Below are positions 42,902 to 52,140 of a stretch of 64,000 bases of DNA, piece by piece. The stretch's first letter is position 1; each line of letters starts with the position of its first letter. This DNA comes from Candidatus Rubneribacter avistercoris (GTDB lineage: Bacteria > Actinomycetota > Coriobacteriia > Coriobacteriales > Eggerthellaceae). The stretch covers positions 20,421 through 84,420 of the forward strand of contig DXCU01000091.1 of NCBI GenBank assembly GCA_019115845.1, in the 5' to 3' direction. The position numbers were made by a program, and so were the translations under genes. The notes under the pieces were generated by a model that saw only the letters and a list, made by a program, of their open reading frames with translations, did no database searches and was not told the origin of the DNA.

Positions 42902-43933
42902 ATGCCCGACAAAGTAACCATTTCGGTGGACGCCATGGGCGGCGACCGCGCCCCCGACGTCGTGCTCGATGGCGTGGCGGACGCGCTTGCGGCCGATGCC
43001 GACCTGTCCGTCATCCTATGCGGCCCGGCGGACGTGGTCGAGCCGTTCGCGGCGCGGTACGAGCGGTGCACGGCCCATCCGGCCGCCGAGGTCATCGGCA
43101 TGGCGGAGCATCCCGCCAACGCCGTGCGCAAGAAGAAGGACTCCTCCATCGTTGTCGGATGCCGCTTGGTGAGGGAGGGCGCCGCCCAGGGCTTTTTCTC
43201 GGCGGGTTCCACGGGAGCGTGCCTGGCGGCCGGGACGTTGGTCATGGGCCGCGTCAAAGGGGTGGCCCGCCCGGCGCTGGCCACCGTCATCCCCTCGCCG
43301 GTGCGCCCTGTGGTCATGAGCGACATCGGCGCGAACGCGGACTGCAAGCCGGAGTACCTGGTGCAGTTCGGCCAGATGGCGTCCATCTACGCCGAGAGGA
43401 TCGTAGGCATCGACGCTCCGCGTGCGGCGCTGCTCAACATCGGCGAGGAGGACGAGAAAGGCTCGCAGTTCGCCCAGGAGGCCCATCGCCTGCTGCGCGA
43501 GGGGCTTCCCAACTTCGCGGGCAACGCCGAAGGCGGCGACGTCCTGGCGGCGACCTACGACGTGATCGTGACCGACGGCTTCACGGGCAACGTCTGCCTC
43601 AAGGCTATCGAGGGGACGTCCAAAGTGTTGTTCGGGGCCGTCAAGGACGTCATGACCTCGACGCCCGCCGCCAAGCTGGGCGCCCTCGCCGTCAAAGGGG
43701 GGCTTCGCCGGCTCAAGGAGCAGGTGAGCCCGGACACTTACGGCGGCGCGCCCATCCTGGGCGTGAAAGGGGCGCTTTTGGTGGGTCACGGCTCATCCAG
43801 CCCCCTCGCGGTGCGAAACGGCGTGCTCACGGCGGCGCGCATCGTGCGCCAGGACGTGGCGGGGACGATAGCGCGCACCGTGTCCGGCGGCGCGGGGCGC
43901 GCTCGCAAGGAGGTTGGTCGCCATGGCGCTTGA
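42902..43933 (+). CDS. plsX: Phosphate acyltransferase PlsX
   Basis: Makes acyl phosphate from acyl-ACP for PlsY; 343 residues. VTISVDAMGGDRAPDVVL at the N-terminus, then HPANAVRKKKDSSI, FFSAGSTGA and VTDGFTGNVCLKAIEG. ATG follows GAGGAACGCGAGGATC. Overlaps rnc by 11 bases. In many bacteria acpP lies between plsX and rnc; it is absent here. Confidence 0.96.
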   Translation: MPDKVTISVDAMGGDRAPDVVLDGVADALAADADLSVILCGPADVVEPFAARYERCTAHPAAEVIGMAEHPANAVRKKKDSSIVVGCRLVREGAAQGFFSAGSTGACLAAGTLVMGRVKGVARPALATVIPSPVRPVVMSDIGANADCKPEYLVQFGQMASIYAERIVGIDAPRAALLNIGEEDEKGSQFAQEAHRLLREGLPNFAGNAEGGDVLAATYDVIVTDGFTGNVCLKAIEGTSKVLFGAVKDVMTSTPAAKLGALAVKGGLRRLKEQVSPDTYGGAPILGVKGALLVGHGSSSPLAVRNGVLTAARIVRQDVAGTIARTVSGGAGRARKEVGRHGA

Positions 43934-44873
43934 GGACATGATCAGGCGCGGCATGCGCGCGCCGCGCCCTGTTGACGAGTGGTTCGAGGACGCTCCCGAG
44001 CTCACCGACGAGCAGCGCCGCAACCTTGACGAAGCCCAGAGGATACTGGGGTACCGCTTCAAGCAGGAGCGCTTTTTGCTCTCGGCCATCACGCACCCTT
44101 CGGCCACCGAGGGCAAGTCGGTCAAATACTCCTACGAGCGCTTGGAGTTTCTGGGGGACAGCATCCTCGGCGCCATCGTGGCGAGCATCGCCTTCGACCG
44201 TTTCCACGACCTTGACGAAGGAGGGCTCACGCGCATCAAAGTGGCCCTCGTCGCGGGCTCCAGCCTGGCCGAGGTGGCCGAGGGCCTTGGCTTCGCCGAC
44301 GTCATCGTGTTCGGCTCGTCGGAGACGGGCACGGGCCGCCGCGGACTGCACTCGGCGCTCGAGAACGTCTACGAGGCGGTGGTGGCGGCCCTGTTCCTAG
44401 ACGGCGGCGTGAACGCGGCCATTCGGTTCGTGAGCGACACGCTCATCCCGCGCATGTCCATCGACTTGGCCAAGGAGCCGGAAAACCCCAAGAGCGCCCT
44501 TCAGGAGAAGCTGCAGGTGGACGGCATCACGCCCACCTACAAGCTGGTGGAGACGCAGGGTCCTCCGCACGACCGCACGTTCGTGGCCCAGGTGTTCGCG
44601 GGAAGCCAGGGCCTTGCGCGCGGCACGGGCCGCACGAAGAAGGAAGCCGAGAGCCAGGCGGCCAAGAGCACGCTCGCGCGGCTCGGGGAGTTCTTCGGCC
44701 TGGGCGCCACCGACGAGGAGCGCGCGGTGAAGGCCGAGGCCGCCAAGGCTGCGAAAGCGGAGAAAGCCGAGGCCGCCAAGCAGGCCAAGGCCGAGAAAGC
44801 CGCCGCGCGCGCTGAGCAGAAGGCCCGCAAGAAATCCGAACGCGAGCGCGCCAGGCAGCGCAAGCAGGGGTAG
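43923..44873 (+). CDS. rnc: Ribonuclease III
   Basis: Double-strand-specific RNase for rRNA and mRNA processing, 316 residues. Signature YERLEFLGDSILG with catalytic Glu/Asp, second site ENVYEAVVAALFLDGG, and a dsRBD (PKSALQEKLQ... GRTKKEAESQAAKSTLARL). The last 70 residues are a low-complexity Lys/Ala/Glu tail (AAKAAKAEKAEAAKQAKAEK) beyond the normal RNase III length. ATG 43923 follows AAGGAGG. Confidence 0.95.
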   Translation: MALEDMIRRGMRAPRPVDEWFEDAPELTDEQRRNLDEAQRILGYRFKQERFLLSAITHPSATEGKSVKYSYERLEFLGDSILGAIVASIAFDRFHDLDEGGLTRIKVALVAGSSLAEVAEGLGFADVIVFGSSETGTGRRGLHSALENVYEAVVAALFLDGGVNAAIRFVSDTLIPRMSIDLAKEPENPKSALQEKLQVDGITPTYKLVETQGPPHDRTFVAQVFAGSQGLARGTGRTKKEAESQAAKSTLARLGEFFGLGATDEERAVKAEAAKAAKAEKAEAAKQAKAEKAAARAEQKARKKSERERARQRKQG

Positions 44874-44879
44874 CCGGCC

Positions 44880-47800
44880 ATGCACCTGAAATCCCTCGTC
44901 CTCAAAGGCTTCAAGTCGTTCGCCGACCGCAGCGTGCTCTCGTTGGAGCCGGGCATCACGGCGGTGGTGGGCCCCAACGGCTCGGGCAAGTCGAACATAT
45001 CCGACGCCGTTTTGTGGGTGCTCGGCGAGCGCAACGCCAAGCATTTGCGCGGACAGGCCATGGAAGACGTCATCTTCGCGGGGTCGTCGGCGCGCAAAAG
45101 CGTGGGCGTGGCGGAGGTGGACCTGGTGCTGGACAACTCCGACGGCACGCTTCCGGTGGAGTTCGACGAGGTGGCCATCACGCGGCGCATGTACCGGTCG
45201 GGCGAGAGCGAGTACCTGATCAACGGCGTGGTCGCGCGCCGCATGGACGTGCTGGACATCCTTCACGACTCGGGGCTTGGCACCGGCACGCACTCCATCA
45301 TCTCGCAAGGGTCGCTCGACTCCATCCTGCAAAGCAAGCCGGAGGACCGTCGCGCGCTCATAGAGGAGGCCGCCGGCGTGCTCAAGCACAAGCAGCGCAA
45401 GGCGAAAAGCGAACGCAAGCTGGCCGCCATGGACGCGCACCTGGCGCGCGTGAGGGACGTGGCCGCCGAGGTGGAGCGTCAGCTGGGGCCGCTTGAGCGC
45501 AAGGCGAAGCGCGCGCGGGCCTACCAGGGCCTGGCGGCGGAGCTGGCCGAGATGAGCCTGGCGCTGGCGGTGGACGACCTGCGCACGCTGCGGCGGGGCT
45601 GGGACGAGGCGGCGGCGCGCGAGCAGGCGCTTGCGGCCGAGCTGGAGAAGCGGCGCGAGGTCATCGCGCAGGCCGAGGCTCGCTCCGAGGAGCTGCAGGA
45701 GCGCATCAGGCGCGAGAGCGTGGATGCGGGCGAGCTGTCGCGGCTCCACCGGCGCGCCGCCTCCGCGGTGGAGCGCTTCGACGGCGCGACGCTGCTGCTT
45801 CACGAGAAGCGTCGGGCCGCGCAGGGGTACGAGGCCGAGCTGCGCGTGACCTTGGAGGCGAACAAGGGCAAGCGCTCCCAGGCCGCCGCCGACCGCGCGG
45901 AGGCCGAAGCGCAGCTGGCCGAGGTGCGCCGCGAACGCGCGCGAGCCGATGCGGACGTGGAGCGGATCGCCGCCGAGCAGGCCGGCAACGCCGAGAGGCG
46001 CCGCGCCCTCGAGCGCGAGGCCGACGAGCTGGAGCGCGCCAAACGCGAGGCCGAGCGCGAGCGCGAGCGGGTCCGGCGGGAGCTGGCCGAAACGCAGGAG
46101 TCGCTTGCGAGCGGCCTTGCCCACGTGAAGCTCATCGAGGGGCATGGCAAGGAGCTGGAGCTGCAACTGGAGCGCGCCCAGGGCGAGGCGCTTTCGCTTG
46201 CCGCTGCGGCGCAGGAGGCCGAATCGGCGCGGGAGGCGCGCGCGAAGGCGGAGGGGGAGGCCCGCGCCCGGGTGGGCGAGGCGCTCTCGGCGCGCGAGGC
46301 GACCCGGGCGGCGCTCGATGAGGCGCGCGACGAGGCGTCGCTGCTGTCTTCGGAGATACGCGGCCTCGAGGAGGTGGAGCGCGCGGGCATGGCTTCCGGC
46401 CCGGCGCTTTCCTGGGCGCTCGACCACGCCGGGGATCTCTCGGTGAGATTGGAGCCCCTTGCGCGCGCGGTGCGCGCCCCCGAGGGGTTCGAGGCGCTTG
46501 TGGAGCGGCTGCTCGGCGCGGACGTGGCCGCGCTTCTCGTGGAGGACGCGGAGGGCGCGGCCGCCGTGGTTGCAGCCGTCGCGTCGTGCGGCGAGAAGGG
46601 CGAGGTGGTGCTCGTGCCGCGCGCGGGCCGTGCGGCGCAGGAGCTGCCGGGCCGGGCGGCCGCGGCGGCAGGCCTTGGGCGCGCGCTTGTGGACGAGCTT
46701 TCGTATCCTGCGGAAGCCGCGCGGGCCGTGGAGGCGCTGCTGGGGGACGTGGCGGTGTGCGACAGCGCGCAGGAGGCGTTCGACGCTCATCGGCGCGACG
46801 TTTCGGGCGCCCGTTTCGTCTCGCTCGACGGCTGCGCGGTGTGGCCGAGCGGCAAGGTGAGCGCGGGGATCGCGGACGCAGACGGGGAGGAGGGCGTGCT
46901 CGCCCGCGCGCGGAGGCTCGAGGGGCTGCGGGGGCAGCTGGACGCGGCCGAAGCCGCTCGCGCGGCCGCCGAGGAGGCCGCCGCAGCGTCCGAGGCGGCC
47001 CTGAGGGATGCGCAGGCCGAGAGCCTGCGCCTTGCCCAGGAGCTGGCCGAGTTGCGCGGCACGGCGGACGCGGCGCGCGCCGACGCCCGTCGCGCCGAGG
47101 AGAAGCTGGCGAGCGTGCGCCGCGAGTTCGAGGATATGGAGCGCCAGCGCGCCCAGGCCGAGCAAGCCGTGGCCGAGGCGCGTCCGTCGGCGGAGGCTCT
47201 CGAGGCGCGCCTCGCGCAGCTCGGCCGCTCCCTTGAGGAGGGCGCCGCCCGAACGCAGGAGGCGCAGGAGGTCGTGGTGCCGCTGCGCAAGGAGGCCGCG
47301 CGCCTGCGCGACGCGCTGGCCGAGGCCAAGCTCAAGTCCGCCACGCTCGCCGAGCGCGAGACGTACACGTCGCGCGTCGTCGATGCCCGCTCTCGCGACC
47401 TTGAGGCCGCGGACGCAAGCGACGCCGAGGCGCGCGGGACTTTGGTGAAAAAGGTTGCGGCCCAAGAGCGCATCGTGCCTTTGCTCGCCCTCTTCGAGGA
47501 GCTGGAGGCGAGCGCGCGGCGTCGGGCGCGCGAGCTTGAGGAGGCGGCTGCGGCGGCGCAGGACTCCTCGGCGGGCCTGCACGCCCAGGCCAACGAGGCG
47601 CGTGCCGCCGCCCGGGCCGCGCACGACGCCCTTGACGACGCCAACGCGCGCCTTTCGGCGGCGCGTGTGGACAAGGGCCGCCTGGAGGTGCAGGTGGACG
47701 CGGCGGTGAACGCCATCGTGCAGGATTGCGGCGTGCCGCTCGACCGCGCGCTCGAAGCGCCCGCGCTCGAAGACCGCGGCGCGGCGGAGGACGCCGCCTT

Positions 47801-48440
47801 CAAACTGCGGCGCCGCATCGCCAACATGGGCACCATCAACCCCGATGCGGCCGAGGAGTACGAGCAGCTCAAAGCGCGCTACGACTACCTGGCCGCGCAG
47901 CTGGCCGACCTCGACGGGGCGCGCCGCTCGCTCGCCAAGATCGTGCGGGTGATCGACGCGCGCATGAAAGACGACTTCGTGCGCACCTACGAGGCCGTGG
48001 ACGCCAACTTCCGCGAGATATTCGCCGTGCTGTTCCCCGGCGGCTCCGCGAGCCTCTCGCTGGTCGACCCCGACGATCTGGAGAACACGGGCGTGGAGGT
48101 GACGGCGCAGCCGAGGGGCAAGCGCATCACCAAGATGATGCTCATGTCCGGCGGCGAGAAGTCCCTGACGGCGCTTGCGCTCCTGTTCGCGGTCTACCGC
48201 ATCCGCTCCACGCCGTTCTACATCTTGGACGAGGTGGAGGCCGCGCTCGACGACTCGAACCTGCGCCGCCTGACGGCCTACCTCGACAGCTTGCGCGACT
48301 CCACGCAGCTCATCATGATCACGCACCAGCGCCGCACCATGGAGATGGCCGACGTGCTGTTCGGCGTGTCCATGCAGGCCGACGGCGTGACGAAGGTGGT
48401 CAGCCAGAAGCTCGAGAACGCCCTGCGCCACGCGGAGTAG
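44880..48440 (+). CDS. smc: Chromosome segregation protein SMC
   Basis: Condensin ATPase of 1186 residues. N-terminal head with Walker A GPNGSGKSN (31-39), long coiled coils either side of a hinge (about 510-665, APEGFEALVERLLGADVAAL), and the C-terminal head with LMSGGEKSLTALALL and Walker B FYILDEVEAALDDSN. Partner genes scpA and scpB are at 10.5-12.1 kb. It starts seven bases after rnc; rnc-smc is a conserved pair. The coiled coils are unusually rich in Ala, Glu and Arg. Confidence 0.97.
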   Translation: MHLKSLVLKGFKSFADRSVLSLEPGITAVVGPNGSGKSNISDAVLWVLGERNAKHLRGQAMEDVIFAGSSARKSVGVAEVDLVLDNSDGTLPVEFDEVAITRRMYRSGESEYLINGVVARRMDVLDILHDSGLGTGTHSIISQGSLDSILQSKPEDRRALIEEAAGVLKHKQRKAKSERKLAAMDAHLARVRDVAAEVERQLGPLERKAKRARAYQGLAAELAEMSLALAVDDLRTLRRGWDEAAAREQALAAELEKRREVIAQAEARSEELQERIRRESVDAGELSRLHRRAASAVERFDGATLLLHEKRRAAQGYEAELRVTLEANKGKRSQAAADRAEAEAQLAEVRRERARADADVERIAAEQAGNAERRRALEREADELERAKREAERERERVRRELAETQESLASGLAHVKLIEGHGKELELQLERAQGEALSLAAAAQEAESAREARAKAEGEARARVGEALSAREATRAALDEARDEASLLSSEIRGLEEVERAGMASGPALSWALDHAGDLSVRLEPLARAVRAPEGFEALVERLLGADVAALLVEDAEGAAAVVAAVASCGEKGEVVLVPRAGRAAQELPGRAAAAAGLGRALVDELSYPAEAARAVEALLGDVAVCDSAQEAFDAHRRDVSGARFVSLDGCAVWPSGKVSAGIADADGEEGVLARARRLEGLRGQLDAAEAARAAAEEAAAASEAALRDAQAESLRLAQELAELRGTADAARADARRAEEKLASVRREFEDMERQRAQAEQAVAEARPSAEALEARLAQLGRSLEEGAARTQEAQEVVVPLRKEAARLRDALAEAKLKSATLAERETYTSRVVDARSRDLEAADASDAEARGTLVKKVAAQERIVPLLALFEELEASARRRARELEEAAAAAQDSSAGLHAQANEARAAARAAHDALDDANARLSAARVDKGRLEVQVDAAVNAIVQDCGVPLDRALEAPALEDRGAAEDAAFKLRRRIANMGTINPDAAEEYEQLKARYDYLAAQLADLDGARRSLAKIVRVIDARMKDDFVRTYEAVDANFREIFAVLFPGGSASLSLVDPDDLENTGVEVTAQPRGKRITKMMLMSGGEKSLTALALLFAVYRIRSTPFYILDEVEAALDDSNLRRLTAYLDSLRDSTQLIMITHQRRTMEMADVLFGVSMQADGVTKVVSQKLENALRHAE

Positions 48441-48568
48441 GGTCCCTCTCCCCGTTGCCCGAAAGGGACGGAAAGAGGGGTTTCGCTTCGCAGGGCCCGG
48501 TCTTTTGAGGCTGCGGGGCTGCGGGTTTTTAGCCTTGCGTCCGCCGTTGCGCAACGCGCGCCAGCAGG

Positions 48569-48889
48569 TTATTTGAGCAGGAGCGGGACGATCACGGTGA
48601 GCGCGAACACCACCATGAGCACCCAGTTCGCGTTCGACAGAGCGTGCACGGCGGGGCTTGTTGTCCTTCTTGCTTGATCGAAGCCTGCGGAGCAGAAGAA
48701 CAGTATGGCGACGGGCAGCTTGAGGCTTTCGGCCGCCTGCGCGTCCCCGAAGACGAGCTTGGCGAGGTACCAGACGAACAGCGCCGTCGATGCGACGAGC
48801 ATGATCAGCGCGAATACGGTGTCCCGCTTCTCGCCCGCCGTCTTCCCGGCCATCTTCGGGCGCGCCTCGTCGCCGCAGATCTCGGTCAT
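48569..48889 (-). CDS. Small integral membrane protein (unknown)
   Basis: Protein of 106 residues with a soluble N-terminus (MTEICGDEARPKMAGKTAGE), then a hydrophobic segment at about 24-46 (FALIMLVASTALFVWYLAKL), a second at 56-68 and a third at 85-105. No family recognised. ATG 48889 follows AAGGAGAACG; the longer in-frame reading to 49246 crosses the PadR gene. It diverges from padR across the palindrome at 49038-49058 and is probably controlled by it. Convergent with smc. Confidence 0.7.
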   Translation of the reverse strand: MTEICGDEARPKMAGKTAGEKRDTVFALIMLVASTALFVWYLAKLVFGDAQAAESLKLPVAILFFCSAGFDQARRTTSPAVHALSNANWVLMVVFALTVIVPLLLK

Positions 48890-49012
48890 GGTTTCGTTCT
48901 CCTTTCGAATTGAAGGCGGCCCCCTGCTTTTGGCGGGGGCGTCCGTCGCTTCCATCGAACGAGCCGCCATGGCTTCGCGCGCCGGTCTTCGATGGGGTAT
49001 AGTGGGATCTGC

Positions 49013-49058
49013 TTGCAAGCAACGAGAGTATAGCATAATATATCCATCATGGATATAT
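49013..49058 (+). promoter_or_regulatory. padR promoter with a perfect 21-bp palindromic operator
   Basis: Plus strand: TTGCAA (49013-49018), 17 bases, TAATAT (49036-49041). Overlapping it, ATATATCCAT-C-ATGGATATAT (49038-49058) is a perfect dyad ending 12 bases before the padR ATG. Minus strand: an extended -10 TGCTATACT (49027-49035) points to the divergent membrane gene. One repressor dimer could therefore control both genes. Confidence 0.7.
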
Positions 49059-49070
49059 GGAAGGAGCGCA

Positions 49071-49412
49071 ATGGCGAAGCGCAGCCCGTACGAGACGGGG
49101 GAGCTTTCCGACAGCATCTTTCTTATCCTGCTGGCGACTTTCGAGCCGGTGCATGGGTACCGCATCATGCACGACATCGAGTCGTCCACGCACGGCGCGG
49201 TCAAGGTGGGCCCCGCCACCATGTACACGACGCTCAAGAAGCTCAAAGCGGCAGGATGGATCGTCGAGATAGCCGAGGAGGGCGGCCGTATCCTCTATGC
49301 GGCCACCGACGAGGGCCGATCGGTGCTGCGGCGCGATTTCGCGCGGCGCAAGCGGCTTGTCGCCGTGGCCGAGGAGCGGCTGGAGGAGAAGGACGGAAAG
49401 GACGATGGCTAA
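49071..49412 (+). CDS. PadR-family transcriptional regulator
   Basis: Repressor of 113 residues with the PadR winged helix: LSDSIFLILLATFEPVHGYR, then VKVGPATMYTTLKKLKAAGW and a wing IAEEGGRILYAATDEGR, ending in a dimerisation helix. ATG follows AAGGAG and lies 12 bases after the palindrome, indicating autoregulation. Overlaps the DUF2812 gene by eight bases, the usual PadR-effector arrangement. Confidence 0.93.
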   Translation: MAKRSPYETGELSDSIFLILLATFEPVHGYRIMHDIESSTHGAVKVGPATMYTTLKKLKAAGWIVEIAEEGGRILYAATDEGRSVLRRDFARRKRLVAVAEERLEEKDGKDDG

Positions 49413-49938
49413 GTATCGGCTGTGCGGCGGCTTGGCGATGATGGCCGACCACGACATGGAGATGCTCAAGGGCATGAGCGCGAAAGGGTGGCACGTGAGC
49501 GGTCTGTCCTGCGGCTTTCTCTACCGTTTCGAGCAGGGTGCGCCGCGCGACTTCGACTACGCGGTGGGTTTCGAGCGCGACTTCACGCCCGAGGTGCAAG
49601 AGCTGTTCCGCGCCGGCGGCTGGCATCCCGTGATCACGGGGCCCGGCTGGCAGATCCTGCGCGCCGAGGCGGGCGAGACGCCGCTGTTCACCGACGAGGA
49701 GTCGAAGGAGGAGGCGCTGCGCGCGGTCCGTGCGCGGACGGGCCGCTTCGCGCTCGCCTGGGCGGTTGCGTTGGCGGCGTGCCTCGCGGCCGAAGCGCAC
49801 TTCGACGCTCAGGGGACGGAGCCGATCGCGGCGGCCTGCCTTGTGGGGGCGGTCGTGTCGAGCGCGGGGTTCGTGTTCACGGCGTTTCCGTTCCTTGGCT
49901 ACACGGCTTCGCTGAGAAAGCTTCGCGCCGGTCGGTAG
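49405..49938 (+). CDS. DUF2812-family membrane protein
   Basis: Protein of 177 residues. The N-terminal DUF2812 part includes ADHDMEMLKGMSAKGWHVSG and FDYAVGFERDFTPEVQELFR. Two hydrophobic helices follow (about 120-135 and 145-170). DUF2812 proteins are the regular partner of PadR repressors; the function is unknown. ATG 49405 after GGAAAGGACG. The 270 bases after it hold only GC-rich sequence without a gene. Confidence 0.85.
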   Translation: MAKYRLCGGLAMMADHDMEMLKGMSAKGWHVSGLSCGFLYRFEQGAPRDFDYAVGFERDFTPEVQELFRAGGWHPVITGPGWQILRAEAGETPLFTDEESKEEALRAVRARTGRFALAWAVALAACLAAEAHFDAQGTEPIAAACLVGAVVSSAGFVFTAFPFLGYTASLRKLRAGR

Positions 49939-50176
49939 CCGCGTCCGGCCCCTTCGGCGGCGCCCGCGTCGCCTCATGCGCCCGCGCTTTCGCGTCGCCC
50001 GCGCTTCGCGCGGCTTGCGCGTCGTCTCATCGCGCATCTTGGACGCCGCCCCCTGGCGGCAGCCAGGCAAGTCCTGGCACGGACGCGGGCGAACCCCGGC
50101 GCGTGCGCGTGCGGGCTCCTTCTTCGTTTTCCCCGCCTCCCGCTTCGTCGTCGCTGGCGCACGCGTGCGTTTGAGC

Positions 50177-50182
50177 TACACT
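50177..50182 (+). promoter_or_regulatory. Possible -10 of ftsY
   Basis: TACACT, 28 bases before the ftsY ATG; no clear -35. Confidence 0.3.
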
Positions 50183-50210
50183 AAGCAGGATACGGCGAAA
50201 GGAGCCCATC

Positions 50211-51131
50211 ATGGGATTTTTCGATAGGATCAGCGAGGGGCTGGCGCGCTCTCGCGATAGGTTCAAGGAGCAGATGAACGTCCTGCTCGATCGCGGACCC
50301 GACCTTGACGAGGAGTTTTGGGACGGCTTGGAGGAAACGCTCATCCTGGCCGACATCGGGGGCGCCGCCGCTTCCGAGATCGTGGAGGGCCTGCGCGACA
50401 CGGCCACGCGCAAGGCGCTGCCGGACGCCTATGCGGTGCTCGATCTGTTGAACGAACGCATTGCGGAGACGTTCGCGCCCGGTGACCAGGACGTGTTCGG
50501 CGGCGGGCCGGCCGCGGTGCTGTTCGTGGGCATCAACGGCACGGGCAAGACCACCACGGTGGGCAAGCTGGCCAAAGAGGCCGCGGACGGCGGTCGCACG
50601 GTGCTTCTGGGCAGCGCGGACACGTTTCGCGCGGCGGCCATCGAGCAGCTGGAAGAATGGGCGCGGCGCGCGGACGTGGAGGTGGTCACACGCGAGCGCG
50701 GCAGCGACCCGGCCAGCGTGTGCTACGACACCTTGGAGCGCGCCGAGGCCGTGGGGGCCGACCTCGTGCTCATCGACACGGCGGGCCGCCTGCACACCTC
50801 GGCCGACCTCATGCGCGAGCTGGAGAAGGTGGTGGGCGTGGTGCGCAAGCGCGCGAGCCTGCCGGTGTTCACGGTGCTCGTCATCGATGCCACCACGGGG
50901 CAAAACGGCCTGCAGCAGGCGCGCGAGTTCGACCGCGCGCTCGATTTGGACGGCGTGATCGTCACCAAGCTCGACGGCACGGCCAAAGGCGGCATCGCGC
51001 TTGCGGTGAGCCATGAGCTGGGGCTGCCCGTGCTCAAGATCGGCGTGGGCGAGGGCCTCGACGATCTGCGCGACTTCGACGCGCGCGACTTCGCCCGCGC
51101 CCTCGTGGGCGACTTCGACGAGCGGGCCTAG
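50211..51131 (+). CDS. ftsY: Signal recognition particle receptor FtsY
   Basis: SRP-receptor GTPase, 306 residues. It has the NG domain only, with almost no acidic A domain. P-loop GINGTGKTTT from residue 107, then LGSADTFRAAAIEQL, LIDTAGRLHTSADLM and TKLDGTAKGG. ATG follows AAAGGAGCCC. Normally followed closely by ffh; here about 3.7 kb of other genes intervene. Confidence 0.96.
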   Translation: MGFFDRISEGLARSRDRFKEQMNVLLDRGPDLDEEFWDGLEETLILADIGGAAASEIVEGLRDTATRKALPDAYAVLDLLNERIAETFAPGDQDVFGGGPAAVLFVGINGTGKTTTVGKLAKEAADGGRTVLLGSADTFRAAAIEQLEEWARRADVEVVTRERGSDPASVCYDTLERAEAVGADLVLIDTAGRLHTSADLMRELEKVVGVVRKRASLPVFTVLVIDATTGQNGLQQAREFDRALDLDGVIVTKLDGTAKGGIALAVSHELGLPVLKIGVGEGLDDLRDFDARDFARALVGDFDERA

Positions 51132-51140
51132 GGGGCGCGC

Positions 51141-52124
51141 ATGACGTATTCGCAGGTGCACGCAGATCCCGATGTGTACGAGGTAAAGGTTCCGTTCCAA
51201 AACGTGTCCACGAACGCCACGAACTGCTTCGTGGTGCTCGACGGCGGCGAGGCGCTCGTGGTGGACACGGGCGCGCCCACCGACGAGGGCGCGGCCGTGC
51301 TCGATGAGGCCCTTGACGAGCTGGGGGTTGACCGCTCCCGTGCGACGTTCTTCCTCACGCACCTGCACCTTGACCATGCGGGTTTGGTGGACCGCGTGGT
51401 GCCCGAGGGCGCGCCGGTGCTCGCGAGCGAGGTCGACTTCAACGCCATGCGCGCGTTAGGCGCGTCGGGCTACGAGCGAATGCGGCGGCGGCTTGTGGCC
51501 GAGGGCATGGCGCCCTCGGACGCCTCGGGCTACGCGCGCCACTCCGTGGAGATGCCGCTTTTCGACCCTGCGCGCGTGAGCATGCGCTTTGTGGCCGAGG
51601 GCGACGAGGTGGCGGTGGGAAGCCGGCGCTTTCGCGTGTTGGAGGTGCCGGGCCACACGCCGGGGCACCTGGCGCTGTTCGACCCTGACTCGCGCATCCT
51701 GTTCGGCGGCGACCACGTGCTGTTCGTCATATCGCCGGGCATCGCGCTGTTCGCGAACGGCGGCGACGGCCTGCAGGCGTACCTCGACAGCCTTCAGAAG
51801 GTGCGCGCGCTTGGTTGCTCGCACCTGTTCGTGTCGCACGGAGAGGAGTGGCCGTTCTTCAACGAGCGCATCGACTGGCTGCGCCAGCACCATCTGGAGC
51901 GCCTCGAGGAGACGTGCGCCATCGTGCGCGATCGGCCGGGGCTGACCGGCGTGCAGGTGGTGCGCGCCATCAAGTGGAACGTGCCGTTCGAGCGCTGGGA
52001 GGACATCTCCTTCATGCAGCGCTGGTGCATACTGATGGAGGGCCTCGTCATCCTCGACCACCTTGTCAGCCGGGGTCTTTTGCGCCGCGAGGAGGACGAG
52101 TCGGGTCTTCGCCGGTACTTCTAG
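51141..52124 (+). CDS. Metallo-beta-lactamase-fold hydrolase
   Basis: Hydrolase of 327 residues. Zinc ligands THLHLDHAG (HxHxDH), VPGHTPGHLALF and a late VSHGEEWPF. The C-terminal 100 residues (DWLRQHHLERLEETCAIV...) are helical, as in the MBL family with a winged-helix-like tail. Substrate unknown. Nine bases after ftsY, so probably co-transcribed with it. Confidence 0.88.
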   Translation: MTYSQVHADPDVYEVKVPFQNVSTNATNCFVVLDGGEALVVDTGAPTDEGAAVLDEALDELGVDRSRATFFLTHLHLDHAGLVDRVVPEGAPVLASEVDFNAMRALGASGYERMRRRLVAEGMAPSDASGYARHSVEMPLFDPARVSMRFVAEGDEVAVGSRRFRVLEVPGHTPGHLALFDPDSRILFGGDHVLFVISPGIALFANGGDGLQAYLDSLQKVRALGCSHLFVSHGEEWPFFNERIDWLRQHHLERLEETCAIVRDRPGLTGVQVVRAIKWNVPFERWEDISFMQRWCILMEGLVILDHLVSRGLLRREEDESGLRRYF

Positions 52125-52140
52125 GAAGGGGCGCCTGCTC

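Noticed and set aside
44397..49022. Very long minus-strand open frame opposite rnc and smc
   Set aside because: High GC content removes stop codons; it mirrors two certain genes, is low in complexity and has no domains or start signal.
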